Assembly: GCF_004348985.1 (NCBI RefSeq)
Contig: NZ_SMKW01000061.1
Location: forward strand, 1 to 58,402
Direction of reading: 5' to 3'
Length of the DNA stretch: 58,402 nucleotides
DNA from: Saccharopolyspora elongata
GTDB lineage: Bacteria; Actinomycetota; Actinomycetes; Mycobacteriales; Pseudonocardiaceae
Under the pieces are notes generated by a model that was not told the origin of the DNA, ran no database searches, and was given only the letters and a program-made list of their open reading frames with translations. The translations under genes were made by a program, and so were the position numbers. Of the stretch, positions 34,397 through 41,134 are shown in pieces (within the stretch, counting starts at the first letter, position 1; the number at the start of each line of letters is the position of its first letter).

Positions 34397-34987
34397 TTAT
34401 GACCAACCGTTACCCGGCCGCCCCGTTGCGTTACCGAGGCGGCGGCTGCGCACCGCGTAGAAGAACCGGTTCGCTTCCGGGCGGTACATGAACACGATCG
34501 CGGCGATCTGGACGAGCATCACGACCAGCGAGAACGCGACGTCCGCACCGGTGATCCCCACGCCGGTGAGCTCGCGGATCAGCTCCCCGCCGACCAGCGA
34601 GACGGTGAGCACCGTCATCAGCGCGTTGAAGACCCCGAAGCCACCGAAGACGGTGAGCACGACGCGCGCCCAGTTTCGGCCTTCCAGCATCCGCCGGGAC
34701 AACATCAGGTACACCAGCAGGATCAGCGCCTTGAGCAGGAACGTGAACATGATCCCGCTGTTGGCCGCGGCCTCCAGGTCCTGCGTGGTCATGGTCGGCT
34801 GGATGTGCCGCAGCTCGGCGATCAGCTTGGGCCGGTCGAGGAGCTGGACGAACGCCTGCACGACGCCGAGCAGCACCGATCCGATCCACAGCCACTTCGC
34901 CGTCTGCAGCGCCTGCGGCGCCGACGGCGGCTCCGGCTCGGGCACCGGTCGGCCGAACGCGTCCACACGCTGCCCCAGGTCCGTCAT
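34397..34987 (-). CDS. 4-TM membrane protein (tandem family, first copy after hemB)
   Basis: This 196-residue protein starts MTDLGQRVDAFGRPVPEPEP with an acidic/proline tail, then four hydrophobic segments, the loop LEGRNWARVVLTVFGGFG and the ending YRPEANRFFYAVRSRR in place of KPSNxYF. The ATG overlaps the hemB stop by four bases, so it is translationally coupled to hemB. A membrane protein beside hemB also occurs in M. tuberculosis (Rv0513), probably the ancestral single copy. Confidence 0.78.
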   Translation of the reverse strand: MTDLGQRVDAFGRPVPEPEPPSAPQALQTAKWLWIGSVLLGVVQAFVQLLDRPKLIAELRHIQPTMTTQDLEAAANSGIMFTFLLKALILLVYLMLSRRMLEGRNWARVVLTVFGGFGVFNALMTVLTVSLVGGELIRELTGVGITGADVAFSLVVMLVQIAAIVFMYRPEANRFFYAVRSRRLGNATGRPGNGWS

Positions 34988-35967
34988 GCCCGCGCGTCCT
35001 GCAGCCAGCGCGCGGCTTCGACCGCCCAGTAGGTCAGGACGATGTCGGCGCCGGCCCGCCGGATCGAGGTCAGGGTTTCCAGCACGGTGCGCTGCCGGTC
35101 CAGCCAGCCGTTGGCGACCGCGGCCTCGATCATCGAGTACTCGCCGGACACCTGGTAGGCGGCCACCGGCACGTCGGCCACGCCGGCGATGTCGCGCAGC
35201 ACGTCCAGGTAGGACATCGCGGGCTTGACCATCACCATGTCGGCGCCCTCGGCGAGGTCCAGGTCGGCCTCGCGCAGCGCCTCGCGGCCGTTGGCCGGGT
35301 CCTGCTGGTAGGTCTTGCGGTCGCCCTGGAGCTGCGAGTCCACCGCTTCGCGGAACGGGCCGAAGAAGGCGGAGGCGTACTTCGCCGAGTAGGCCAGGAT
35401 CGAGGTGTCGCCGAAGCCGGTCGCGTCGAGCGAGTCGCGGATCACGCCGACCTGGCCGTCCATCATTCCGCTCGGGCCCACCACGTGCGCCCCGGACTGG
35501 GCCTGCACCACGGCCATCTCGCCGTAGATCTGCAGCGTGCGGTCGTTGTCGACGTTGCCGTCCTCGTCCAGGACGCCGCAGTGCCCGTGGTCGGTGAACT
35601 CGTCCAGGCACAGGTCGGCCATCAGCACGGTGTCGTCGCCGAGCTCGGAGTGCAGGTCGCGCAGCGCGACGTTGAGGATGCCGTCCGGGTCGACCGCACC
35701 GGAGCCCTCGGCGTCGTGCGTGGTCGGCACGCCGAAGAGCATCAGCCCGCCGACGCCGGCGTTGACGGCGTCGACCGCGGCCTTGCGCAGCGAGTCACGG
35801 CTGTGCTGCACGACGCCGGGCATCGACGCGATCGGCACCGGTTCGGTCGCGCCCTCGCGAACGAACATCGGAAGCACCAGGTGGCGGGGCTCCACGGAGG
35901 TCTCGGAAACCAGTCGGCGCAGCGCGGGGTTGCGACGCAGTCGGCGCGGACGGTGCGAGGGGTACAT
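34984..35967 (-). CDS. hemB: delta-aminolevulinic acid dehydratase (porphobilinogen synthase)
   Basis: This 327-residue enzyme condenses two 5-aminolevulinates to porphobilinogen. The two Schiff-base lysines are K196 (YSAKYASAFFGPFREA) and K248 (MVMVKPAMSYLDVLRD). The metal loop reads DLCLDEFTDHGHCGVLD: C120 and C130 are present but the middle cysteine of the zinc type is Asp122, so the enzyme may not use the classical three-Cys zinc site. The ATG at 35967 follows GGGGAGCCGCTGTC; the frame open to 36060 is not needed. Confidence 0.95.
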   Translation of the reverse strand: MYPSHRPRRLRRNPALRRLVSETSVEPRHLVLPMFVREGATEPVPIASMPGVVQHSRDSLRKAAVDAVNAGVGGLMLFGVPTTHDAEGSGAVDPDGILNVALRDLHSELGDDTVLMADLCLDEFTDHGHCGVLDEDGNVDNDRTLQIYGEMAVVQAQSGAHVVGPSGMMDGQVGVIRDSLDATGFGDTSILAYSAKYASAFFGPFREAVDSQLQGDRKTYQQDPANGREALREADLDLAEGADMVMVKPAMSYLDVLRDIAGVADVPVAAYQVSGEYSMIEAAVANGWLDRQRTVLETLTSIRRAGADIVLTYWAVEAARWLQDARA

Positions 35968-36060
35968 GACAGCGGCTCCCCAAACAGGCTCGGCGGGGTG
36001 ACACCTTAAGCGTAGCGATCCGACAGAACGGACGAGCCGAGGGCTCGGCCTGGCCCGCAA

Positions 36061-36109
36061 ACCTCGTGAGCGTTCAGCCGGTAAGGACCGGAACCAACGC
36101 TCACGAGGT
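36061..36109 (-). terminator. hairpin between DUF397 gene and hemB
   Basis: Perfect 14-base arms, ACCTCGTGAGCGTT (36061-36074) and AACGCTCACGAGGT (36096-36109), enclose an inner hairpin CCGGTAAGGACCGG. It starts at the DUF397 stop codon and insulates hemB from the upstream Xre operon. A closely related hairpin occurs at 48609-48652. Confidence 0.8.
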
Positions 36110-36384
36110 CAGCCTCGGAGCCGCCCGGCCTTGAGGGCGTCGAGGAAACCACCGAAAGCCGCGGCGCCGAAAACCAACGCCGGGCCGTCAGGGTCCTTCG
36201 AGTCCCGGGCAGCGGTGGCGCTGGATAAGCACGCGACCTCGACGCAGTTGTTCGCCCCGTTCTGGCTACGGCTGCTCCTGCGCCAGATGGGAGTCAAGTG
36301 TGCGATTTCGACACAGTTGTCGGCGCCGTTCTGGCTACGAGTACTCCTCTGCCACGTGACGGTGAGTTCAGACGCACGGATCAT
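36109..36384 (-). CDS. DUF397 protein with duplicated N-terminal half
   Basis: DUF397 proteins are small partners of Xre-family regulators in actinomycetes (WhiJ/AbaA-type pairs). This 91-residue copy repeats the N-terminal half: WQRSTRSQNGADNCVEIAHL (about residues 11-30) is followed by WRRSSRSQNGANNCVEVACL (about 34-53), then the normal single C-terminal half, VRDSKDP-like RDSKDPDGPALVFG and FLDALKAGRL. It is the second DUF397 gene in the operon. The internal duplication is unusual and could bind the regulator differently. Confidence 0.85.
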   Translation of the reverse strand: MIRASELTVTWQRSTRSQNGADNCVEIAHLTPIWRRSSRSQNGANNCVEVACLSSATAARDSKDPDGPALVFGAAAFGGFLDALKAGRLRG

Positions 36385-36403
36385 CGTCCCTCCTCATCGA
36401 ACT

Positions 36404-36625
36404 TCAGAGATCGAAGTAACCAGCCTTGAGCGCGTTGACGAACACCGACCACTGCGGCCGGTTGACCGCCAGAGCGGGGCCGGCGGGATCCTTGGAGTCG
36501 CGCACTCCAGTTCCCGAGCTCAGTAATGGTGCGATCTCGACGCAGTTGGCGGCACCGTTGTTACTGCGGGACGACTTGCGCCACGGCCCGGCGACCTGGA
36601 GTTCCGGCGCGAGCATCACTGTCAC
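36404..36625 (-). CDS. DUF397 protein
   Basis: This 73-residue protein has one normal DUF397 domain: GPWRKSSRSNNGAANCVEIA, then VRDSKDPAGPALAV and WSVFVNALKAGYFDL. Such proteins are thought to act with a neighbouring Xre-family DNA-binding protein in development or antibiotic control. The start, GTG at 36625 or ATG at 36616, lies behind GGAGGAG and overlaps the upstream Xre gene by four bases, so the pair is co-translated. Confidence 0.88.
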   Translation of the reverse strand: MTVMLAPELQVAGPWRKSSRSNNGAANCVEIAPLLSSGTGVRDSKDPAGPALAVNRPQWSVFVNALKAGYFDL

Positions 36626-37470
36626 TCTCCTCCTCCTTCTTCGATGAGCCGGTCGAGGAAAGTCAGCGTTTCTCGCTCGGCAATCGATGTTCTATGAGCT
36701 TGATCGAACGCGATCGCGTACTTCTCGGTGTGCTGCTGGCGGTCGTACCACTGCCCATCGATGAACGTCTCGGCGTAGGCGAAGGTCACAACGGGATCGC
36801 CCACGTACAGCAGCGAGAACGAGTTCCCGAGAGCCGTGTGCGCTCCTGAGCTGAACGGCAAGACGCGCAGCGAGACATGCGGCAACTCGGCGAAGGTTTT
36901 CAAGAACCTGAGCTGTTCCAACAGCACTCTCCGGCCGCCAACCTCACGGCGAACGGCAGCTTCGCCAAGGATGAGCGTGACGCGCGGCGCATCCAGTCCG
37001 ATGAGGTGTTCTTGCCGCGTCATTCGACGCTCCACCGCATCCTCAACACCGCGTTCCGGCTGCAAGATCCCCTGGGACAACAGGGCTCGCGCGTACTCCC
37101 TGGTCTGCACGAAGCCTGGAAGCAACTCTTCGTGGAAGACCTTCAGCTCCTGCGCGGCGACTTCCACAGCGACATACGTTTGCGCCCACTCGGCGATCGG
37201 TGGGGTTGCCGTGTCCCGCTTCCGGGCCTCTCGAGCGAGACCTTGAACGTACTGCTGTTCCGCCTCCGAAAGCTCGTAGAGCTCAAGCAGGCGGTCCACC
37301 TCGGTAGCGACGAGCTTCCGTTGGCCCGTCTCCACGAGGTTGACCTTCCTCGAATACCAACCGAGCTTGTCGGCAACGGTGTTGGCGTCCAGCCCGACGC
37401 GCTCGCGATACGTGCGCAAGGACTGCCCCAGCACCAACCGATACGCAAGCGGCGGCGGCGAACTTCCCAT
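36622..37470 (-). CDS. Xre-family regulator with DUF5753 domain
   Basis: This 282-residue protein has an N-terminal helix-turn-helix (about residues 12-65: GQSLRTYRERVGLDANTVAD, KVNLVETGQRKL) and a C-terminal DUF5753 sensor-like domain (from about 95: WAQTYVAVEVAAQELKVFHE, LLPGFVQTREYARALL, VSLRVLPFSSGAH). This is the WhiJ/AbaA-type architecture typical of actinomycetes with DUF397 partners. The ATG at 37470 follows GAGAGGATTGGGCC. The ligand is unknown; regulation of the adjacent orphan genes or of itself is likely. Confidence 0.9.
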   Translation of the reverse strand: MGSSPPPLAYRLVLGQSLRTYRERVGLDANTVADKLGWYSRKVNLVETGQRKLVATEVDRLLELYELSEAEQQYVQGLAREARKRDTATPPIAEWAQTYVAVEVAAQELKVFHEELLPGFVQTREYARALLSQGILQPERGVEDAVERRMTRQEHLIGLDAPRVTLILGEAAVRREVGGRRVLLEQLRFLKTFAELPHVSLRVLPFSSGAHTALGNSFSLLYVGDPVVTFAYAETFIDGQWYDRQQHTEKYAIAFDQAHRTSIAERETLTFLDRLIEEGGGE

Positions 37471-37691
37471 GGCCCAATCCTCTCGGCTCCCAGACATCGG
37501 CGGAAGACCTCTTGCGCCAACAAAGCACGCAGCTAGATCACTCCATCGATCGACTTCAAACTGTGCCGTCGCAGTTGTACCGTTTCATCTTGTCGATCAG
37601 TGACGATCTGTAATCACTTCGGCACTCACCGATACAGGTTGTCACTGCCGACTTCTCGCGGAACGCACGGGAGCGGAAACGGGGAGGACAC

Positions 37692-38066
37692 GTGGGCTCT
37701 ATCGAGCAGGCGGAGGCGTGGTTGCGGCCGCATTTGGGGGCCGTCGAAGCGAGCGTTCGGGCCGGGTTCCGGTTCTCGTACCTGCCGACGCTCGACGGAG
37801 TCCTTGCCGTGCAGGGGTTTCGGGTGCTGGACGGCGCGATGGACATGTACCTGGCGCGGTCGGCCTTCGACGCCTTAGCGGCTCGGATCAGGGTCGACGA
37901 CCTGGAGTTCCACGCCTCGCCGCCGCCGCTGTGGCACGCCCGGGGCGCGGTTGCCGACGTCGTGATGGAACTGCTCGGCCTACCTCCCCACGGCTCGCCG
38001 GGAGCACCGGCGCTCGCCCTCTGCCGCCCGAGCGAGCTGTGGATTCCCGGCGACTCCGTGAACTGA
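37692..38066 (+). CDS. hypothetical protein
   Basis: I do not recognise a family. This soluble 124-residue protein is divergent from the Xre gene and starts with GTG at 37692 behind GGGGAGGACAC, a good ribosome binding site. It has blocks WLRPHLGAVEASVRAGFRFS and GFRVLDGAMDMYLARSAFDA with balanced acidic and basic residues and no membrane segment. It is a candidate target of the Xre/DUF397 system; that is only positional inference. Confidence 0.7.
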   Translation: MGSIEQAEAWLRPHLGAVEASVRAGFRFSYLPTLDGVLAVQGFRVLDGAMDMYLARSAFDALAARIRVDDLEFHASPPPLWHARGAVADVVMELLGLPPHGSPGAPALALCRPSELWIPGDSVN

Positions 38067-38084
38067 TCCCATCACCGAAAGGGA

Positions 38085-38378
38085 ATGCTGATGACCTCGC
38101 TGTTCGTCCTCACCGCCGGCCTCTGCACCGCGCTGACCATCTCCGGATGGGCATGGCGAGCCTTCGCCGTCTACGGCCAGCACGCCGGAGGCGGCGATGG
38201 GGCTTTGACGGTGTGGCAGTTGATCGCGCATGTCGAGGCGGAGCGACAACAGCGCGAGCACAGCGGCAGGCACCGGCTCCGGGAACTCGAGCTCGAGCCT
38301 CAGCCACCTGTCGACGCACCAGAGATGCCGCCGCTCGACCTGCAACAGCGGGTCCTGGACTCCCTCTACCGCATCTGA
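38085..38378 (+). CDS. hypothetical single-TM protein
   Basis: This 97-residue protein starts MLMTSLFVLTAGLCTALTIS (ATG at 38085, a second ATG two codons on) with one hydrophobic segment, then a charged tail from AHVEAERQQREHSGRHRLRE to the end (LDLQQRVLDSLYRI). GAAAGGGA precedes the start. It lies 18 bases after the previous gene and is probably in an operon with it. No known family. Confidence 0.65.
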   Translation: MLMTSLFVLTAGLCTALTISGWAWRAFAVYGQHAGGGDGALTVWQLIAHVEAERQQREHSGRHRLRELELEPQPPVDAPEMPPLDLQQRVLDSLYRI

Positions 38379-38430
38379 TCGAGCCTCGGGCCGGACGGTT
38401 GACGACCCCGACGTCCCCCGGCTCTCGCGG

Positions 38431-38468
38431 GCCGGTCGGTGCGTTCCCCTCCCCACGCACCGACCGGC
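38431..38468 (+). terminator. hairpin after the two orphan genes
   Basis: Perfect 13-base arms GCCGGTCGGTGCG (38431-38443) and CGCACCGACCGGC (38456-38468) enclose a 12-base loop, 53 bases after the upstream stop. It is a likely terminator. Confidence 0.75.
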
Positions 38469-38554
38469 CATTCCCCTTCAAAAGCCGGTTCCTCGCGCCT
38501 GGTGATTGCTAGCTTCCACACATCTGTTCGACCAGCTGCACAGGAGCAGGACTT

Positions 38555-39068
38555 GACCGCTCGGCCGTCTCGCCTGGTCGCGATACTCGCCTTCGGGACG
38601 AGGCCGCCGGCGATCTGCTCGCCGGCCTGGTGGCCGACCCCGCTTGCTGGGATGACACTGCGGTCGCCCTCCGGATCGGCGCGGACGAGTCCAGGGCGGC
38701 GGCGCTCGCCGAGCACGAAGATCTGCTCACCCCGTGGCTGCTGGAAATGCTGGGTTCCGACGACGAGGCGCTGCACCGAAGCGCCGCAGCCACGCTCGGC
38801 ATCCTCCGCATCGCGGCGGCTGGACCACGGCTGCTGCGGTCACCCACCGCGGTTCGTCGCACTCTTGGGCGACCGACGACAACGGCGACTACCTCGACAT
38901 CGAGGTGACCGCCGGGATGGCCCAGGCCCTGCGCCCGGCCGACCCGAGCGACCCGCGCCGGTTCGTCGAGGTCGGGAACCATCGACCACCTACCTCTTCG
39001 CCGACCCCGGGAAGCTGACCGAGTTCTGCAAGCGCAACGGCATCGACGAGGTCTTCAGGGGCGAGTGA
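38555..39068 (+). pseudogene. remains of one or two orphan genes
   Basis: Coding-like protein sequence switches frame several times. From about 38555 a frame reads LRDEAAGDLLAGLVADPACW and SDDEALHRSAAATLGILRIA, a helical HEAT-like segment, until about 38825. From about 38868 another reads DNGDYLDIEVTAGMAQALRP and ADPSDPRRFVEVG. After about 38980 a third reads TTYLFADPGKLTEFCKRNGI and ends DEVFRGE at 39068. The fragments look like a continuous gene or two genes broken by frameshifts. No family name is justified. Confidence 0.6.
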
Positions 39069-39245
39069 GTTCCTGCAGGCCGTCCGCGAGGCACCCGCGC
39101 CAGCAGATGAACTCGTGCCCGCCCACGCGGTCAGCGCCACGCGGTGCCCGTGCAGTTCGCGGGTGTCGTCGACCATGCTCCGCTCGTAGCGACCGACCGA
39201 GAGGTGCAGCCGGAGATCGCGCGGCTCGTCGGCGCACGCGAGCAT
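39055..39245 (-). pseudogene. C-terminal remnant of an esterase-type hydrolase
   Basis: On the minus strand HLSVGRYERSMVDDTRELHG and HRVALTAWAG (to about 39120) continue in a second frame as GGHEFICWRGCLADGLQEL and stop at 39055. Joined, this resembles the end of enterochelin-esterase-like (esterase D) alpha/beta hydrolases, in which GGHxxxCWRxxLxxGL carries the catalytic histidine. The frameshift and the missing N-terminal domain mark it as a remnant. It abuts the fragment on the other strand. Confidence 0.6.
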
Positions 39246-39610
39246 TCGGCAGGTCCCGGAAAGGAGACCCGGCCCCGGCGGGGAAACCCCGCACCAACCG
39301 GGGCGCGGGTAACAACGCGCTCACGAGTTCGTGAGGGACCTCCCGGAAATTCACCAATCGGCTAGCCGTCCCGGCCGCAGTTGATGTCGACTCCGCAACG
39401 GGACCAATGCGAACAAGAGCCCGCGCGGATCGGAAGCGGCGGGGCGCTGCGGTGGAGTCGACGACGGGAAAGCGGCGAGGCCGCTTCCGCGCACCCCGCG
39501 ATCGGAGCCGCCGCGGGTTCGCGGCGCCCACCCCTCCCGGGGTCGAGGCGGCCGCTGAGATCCCGCTACGCAAGCCGATCTGCGCGCTCTCCAGGATTCG
39601 GAGGATTGCC
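39246..39610 (+). other. intergenic region before the serine protease
   Basis: About 365 bases lie upstream of the serine protease start. Apart from the possible structured RNA at its beginning, the open frame across 39407-39610 is Arg-rich and lacks coding features; it is probably the untranslated leader or promoter region of the protease. No -35/-10 pair is obvious. Confidence 0.45.
39252..39340 (+). other. possible structured RNA upstream of the serine protease
   Basis: The 89-base segment folds on paper into a closed multibranch structure. GGTCCC (39252-39257) pairs with GGGACC (39335-39340). Inside, ACCCG/CGGGT and GCCCCGG/CCGGGGC form one arm with a terminal hairpin CGGGGAAACCCCG, and CTCACGA/TCGTGAG forms a second. 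Unpaired joiners are purine-rich (GGAAAGGAG, CACCAA, AACAACGCG). I compared it from memory with ydaO, SAM, glycine and cobalamin riboswitches and cannot assign it. GC-rich DNA pairs easily, so this is a candidate only. Confidence 0.3.
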
Positions 39611-40390
39611 GTGTTACGAGTACTGCGGCCCAAGGTGATCGCCGGGGTCGTCGCCGCTGCCGCCGCCGTCGGGGTGGGCGTGGCGATGTCCGTGCCCGCT
39701 GGTGCGGTGGCCAACGCCCGGGACGCCGCGGACGGCGCCTTCCCGTTCGCCGTGAAGTTCCTGATGACCGACATCCCCAAGCCCGACGGCAGCAAGTACG
39801 ACAGCGCCTGCTCGGGCGCGCTGATCGATCCGCAGTGGGTGATCACCGCCGGGCACTGCTTCCACGACGTCGACCGCAAGCCGGTCAGCGGCCCCACCCC
39901 GTACCCGACGACCGCGATCGTGGGGCGCACCGAGGACGCCGACGAGGACGAGGGCCACGAGGTGGAGGTGGTGGAGGTCCGGCAGTCGCCGGTGAACGAC
40001 GTCGCGGTCGTCCGGCTCGCCGAGCCGATCGACGACGTGCGGCCCCTGGCCCTGCGCTCGACGCCGCCCCGGCCCGGGGAAACCCTGGTGCTGGCCGGCT
40101 GGGGCCAGGAGTCGGCCGACGCGACCGAGCCCGCCACCCACCTGCAGGTCGGCAAGGTCCAGGTGCACGACGTGCAGGACGCCATCACGACCGTCACCGG
40201 CAGCTGGCCGAGCCCCGACACCAGCGCCTGCCCCACCGACTCCGGGGCGCCCTACTTCGAGAACCGCGGCCCCGGTGCGGACGCGCTGGTGTCGGTCGAG
40301 AGCGGCGGGCCGGACTGCCCGCACGCCCAGCCGGAGATCACGTCCAGAGTGGACGTCATCGCCGACTGGATCCAGGAGCAGATCGACTAG
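39611..40390 (+). CDS. secreted S1-family serine protease
   Basis: This 259-residue protein has an N-terminal signal peptide (VLRVLRPKVIAGVVAAAAAV, ending near residue 33) and a trypsin-like domain. The catalytic triad is H82 (WVITAGHC), D130 (VNDVAVVRL) and S211 (CPTDSGAPYF). The usual GDSGGP is altered to TDSGAP: the serine and Asp-Ser-Gly are kept but flanking glycines are changed. Four cysteines allow two disulfides. The GTG at 39611 follows CGGAGGATTGCC; the longer frame upstream is unsupported. It lies in an accessory region with no obvious partner. Confidence 0.88.
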   Translation: MLRVLRPKVIAGVVAAAAAVGVGVAMSVPAGAVANARDAADGAFPFAVKFLMTDIPKPDGSKYDSACSGALIDPQWVITAGHCFHDVDRKPVSGPTPYPTTAIVGRTEDADEDEGHEVEVVEVRQSPVNDVAVVRLAEPIDDVRPLALRSTPPRPGETLVLAGWGQESADATEPATHLQVGKVQVHDVQDAITTVTGSWPSPDTSACPTDSGAPYFENRGPGADALVSVESGGPDCPHAQPEITSRVDVIADWIQEQID

Positions 40391-40618
40391 CGCCGCGCCC
40401 AGCGAAGCCCCGCTACAGCGTGAGCGCAGGGCGACGATTTCGCGGGAAATGTGCGTTCACCCGGGTGCTGGTCAATTTCCCCACCGCGCGGTGCTGCTGT
40501 CGGTCTCGGACCTGGGGCCCCGACGGTGGGCGTGTCACCGCGTCCGTCGGCGGCGCCTACCTGGCGCGGCTGCTGCTCCGGGGCCAGCCGCCGGGGGCCG
40601 CTCGTAACCCCCACCGAT

Positions 40619-40666
40619 CCGCAATTTCAATGGAAATCAGAGGTCTGATTTCCATTGAAATTGCGG
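40619..40666 (+). repeat. 23-base-arm inverted repeat (TTTCCATTGAAA family)
   Basis: Perfect 23-base arms, 40619-40641 and 40644-40666, are separated by two bases. The arms contain AATTTCAATGGAAATC and its complement. It can form a very long hairpin or a cruciform and belongs to the TTTC-N4-GAAA palindrome family found elsewhere in the window. Confidence 0.9.
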
Positions 40667-40750
40667 AAGTTGTCCACAGGTGTCGGTGTGTCGTGGGCGA
40701 CGCGCCGGTGGTCCGCAACTTCCATTGAAATTGCGGAGGTCGTCCACCGG
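40651..40750 (+). repeat. 30-base direct repeat, two copies 70 bases apart
   Basis: TCCATTGAAATTGCGGAAGT followed by TGTCCACAGG at 40651-40680 is repeated with three substitutions as TCCATTGAAATTGCGGAGGT and CGTCCACCGG at 40721-40750. The first copy overlaps the right arm of the inverted repeat, so the second looks like a partial duplicate of the element. Confidence 0.85.
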
Positions 40751-41011
40751 CGACCGGCCCTGAGCTCAGCCGCGCAGGGCGCGCACGACCTCGTCCAGCA
40801 CGACTTGGACGCGACCTTCGCGTCCGCGCTCTTCTCGACCGGGTGGGGTGCGACGCCCTGCTGGCGGCACGGAGGCGACGCCGACCGGCTTGAGGCCGAG
40901 GGTGAGCGCGCTTTCCAGGGTGGGCTCGCTCAACGTCACCCCGCCGGATGATCTCGGCCCCGAACCGCTGCCACGGACGTCTGCGGTCGGCGTTTCCGCC
41001 GGCGACGAGTC

Positions 41012-41050
41012 GTGAGTGCTTGGAGCGCTGTAGCAGCCCAAAACACTCAC
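41012..41050. repeat. imperfect hairpin GTGAGTG...CACTCAC
   Basis: GTGAGTGCTTGG (41012-41023) pairs imperfectly with CCAAAACACTCAC (41038-41050). It resembles the CTCACGA-type hairpins at 36061 and 48609 in the outer stem. It lies 38 bases from the hemD terminator and may help mark the end of the accessory region. Confidence 0.5.
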
Positions 41051-41087
41051 GCCCCCGGACACCGCTCCAGGTGCCCGGGCAAAGCAA

Positions 41088-41122
41088 AGGGCGCCTCCGA
41101 CCGGATCGGTCGGAGGCGCCCT
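41088..41122 (-). terminator. terminator of the rex-hemACD operon
   Basis: Perfect 16-base arms AGGGCGCCTCCGACCG and its complement enclose a three-base loop, 12 bases after the hemD stop. The tight loop and position make this a confident intrinsic-type terminator without U-tract. Confidence 0.88.
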
Positions 41123-41134
41123 CCACTCGGAAAA

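Larger units (their letters stand above)
40391..41087. other. gene-free accessory region with palindromes
   Basis: About 700 bases between the serine protease stop and the hemD terminator contain no frame with coding character on either strand. They hold the long inverted repeat at 40619-40666, the direct repeat at 40651-40750 and the hairpin at 41012-41050. Sequence on both sides of the repeats is ordinary high-GC DNA, perhaps remains of lost genes. Confidence 0.6.

Noticed and set aside
39252..39340. Structured segment as a ydaO (c-di-AMP) riboswitch.
   Set aside because: The remembered ydaO core (GGGGGACCCA and GGGGTGAATCC blocks) is absent, so only an unclassified structure is reported.
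40619..40750. Repeats near the serine protease as a CRISPR array.
   Set aside because: There are only two imperfect direct copies, one inside an inverted repeat, no further spacer-repeat units and no cas genes.
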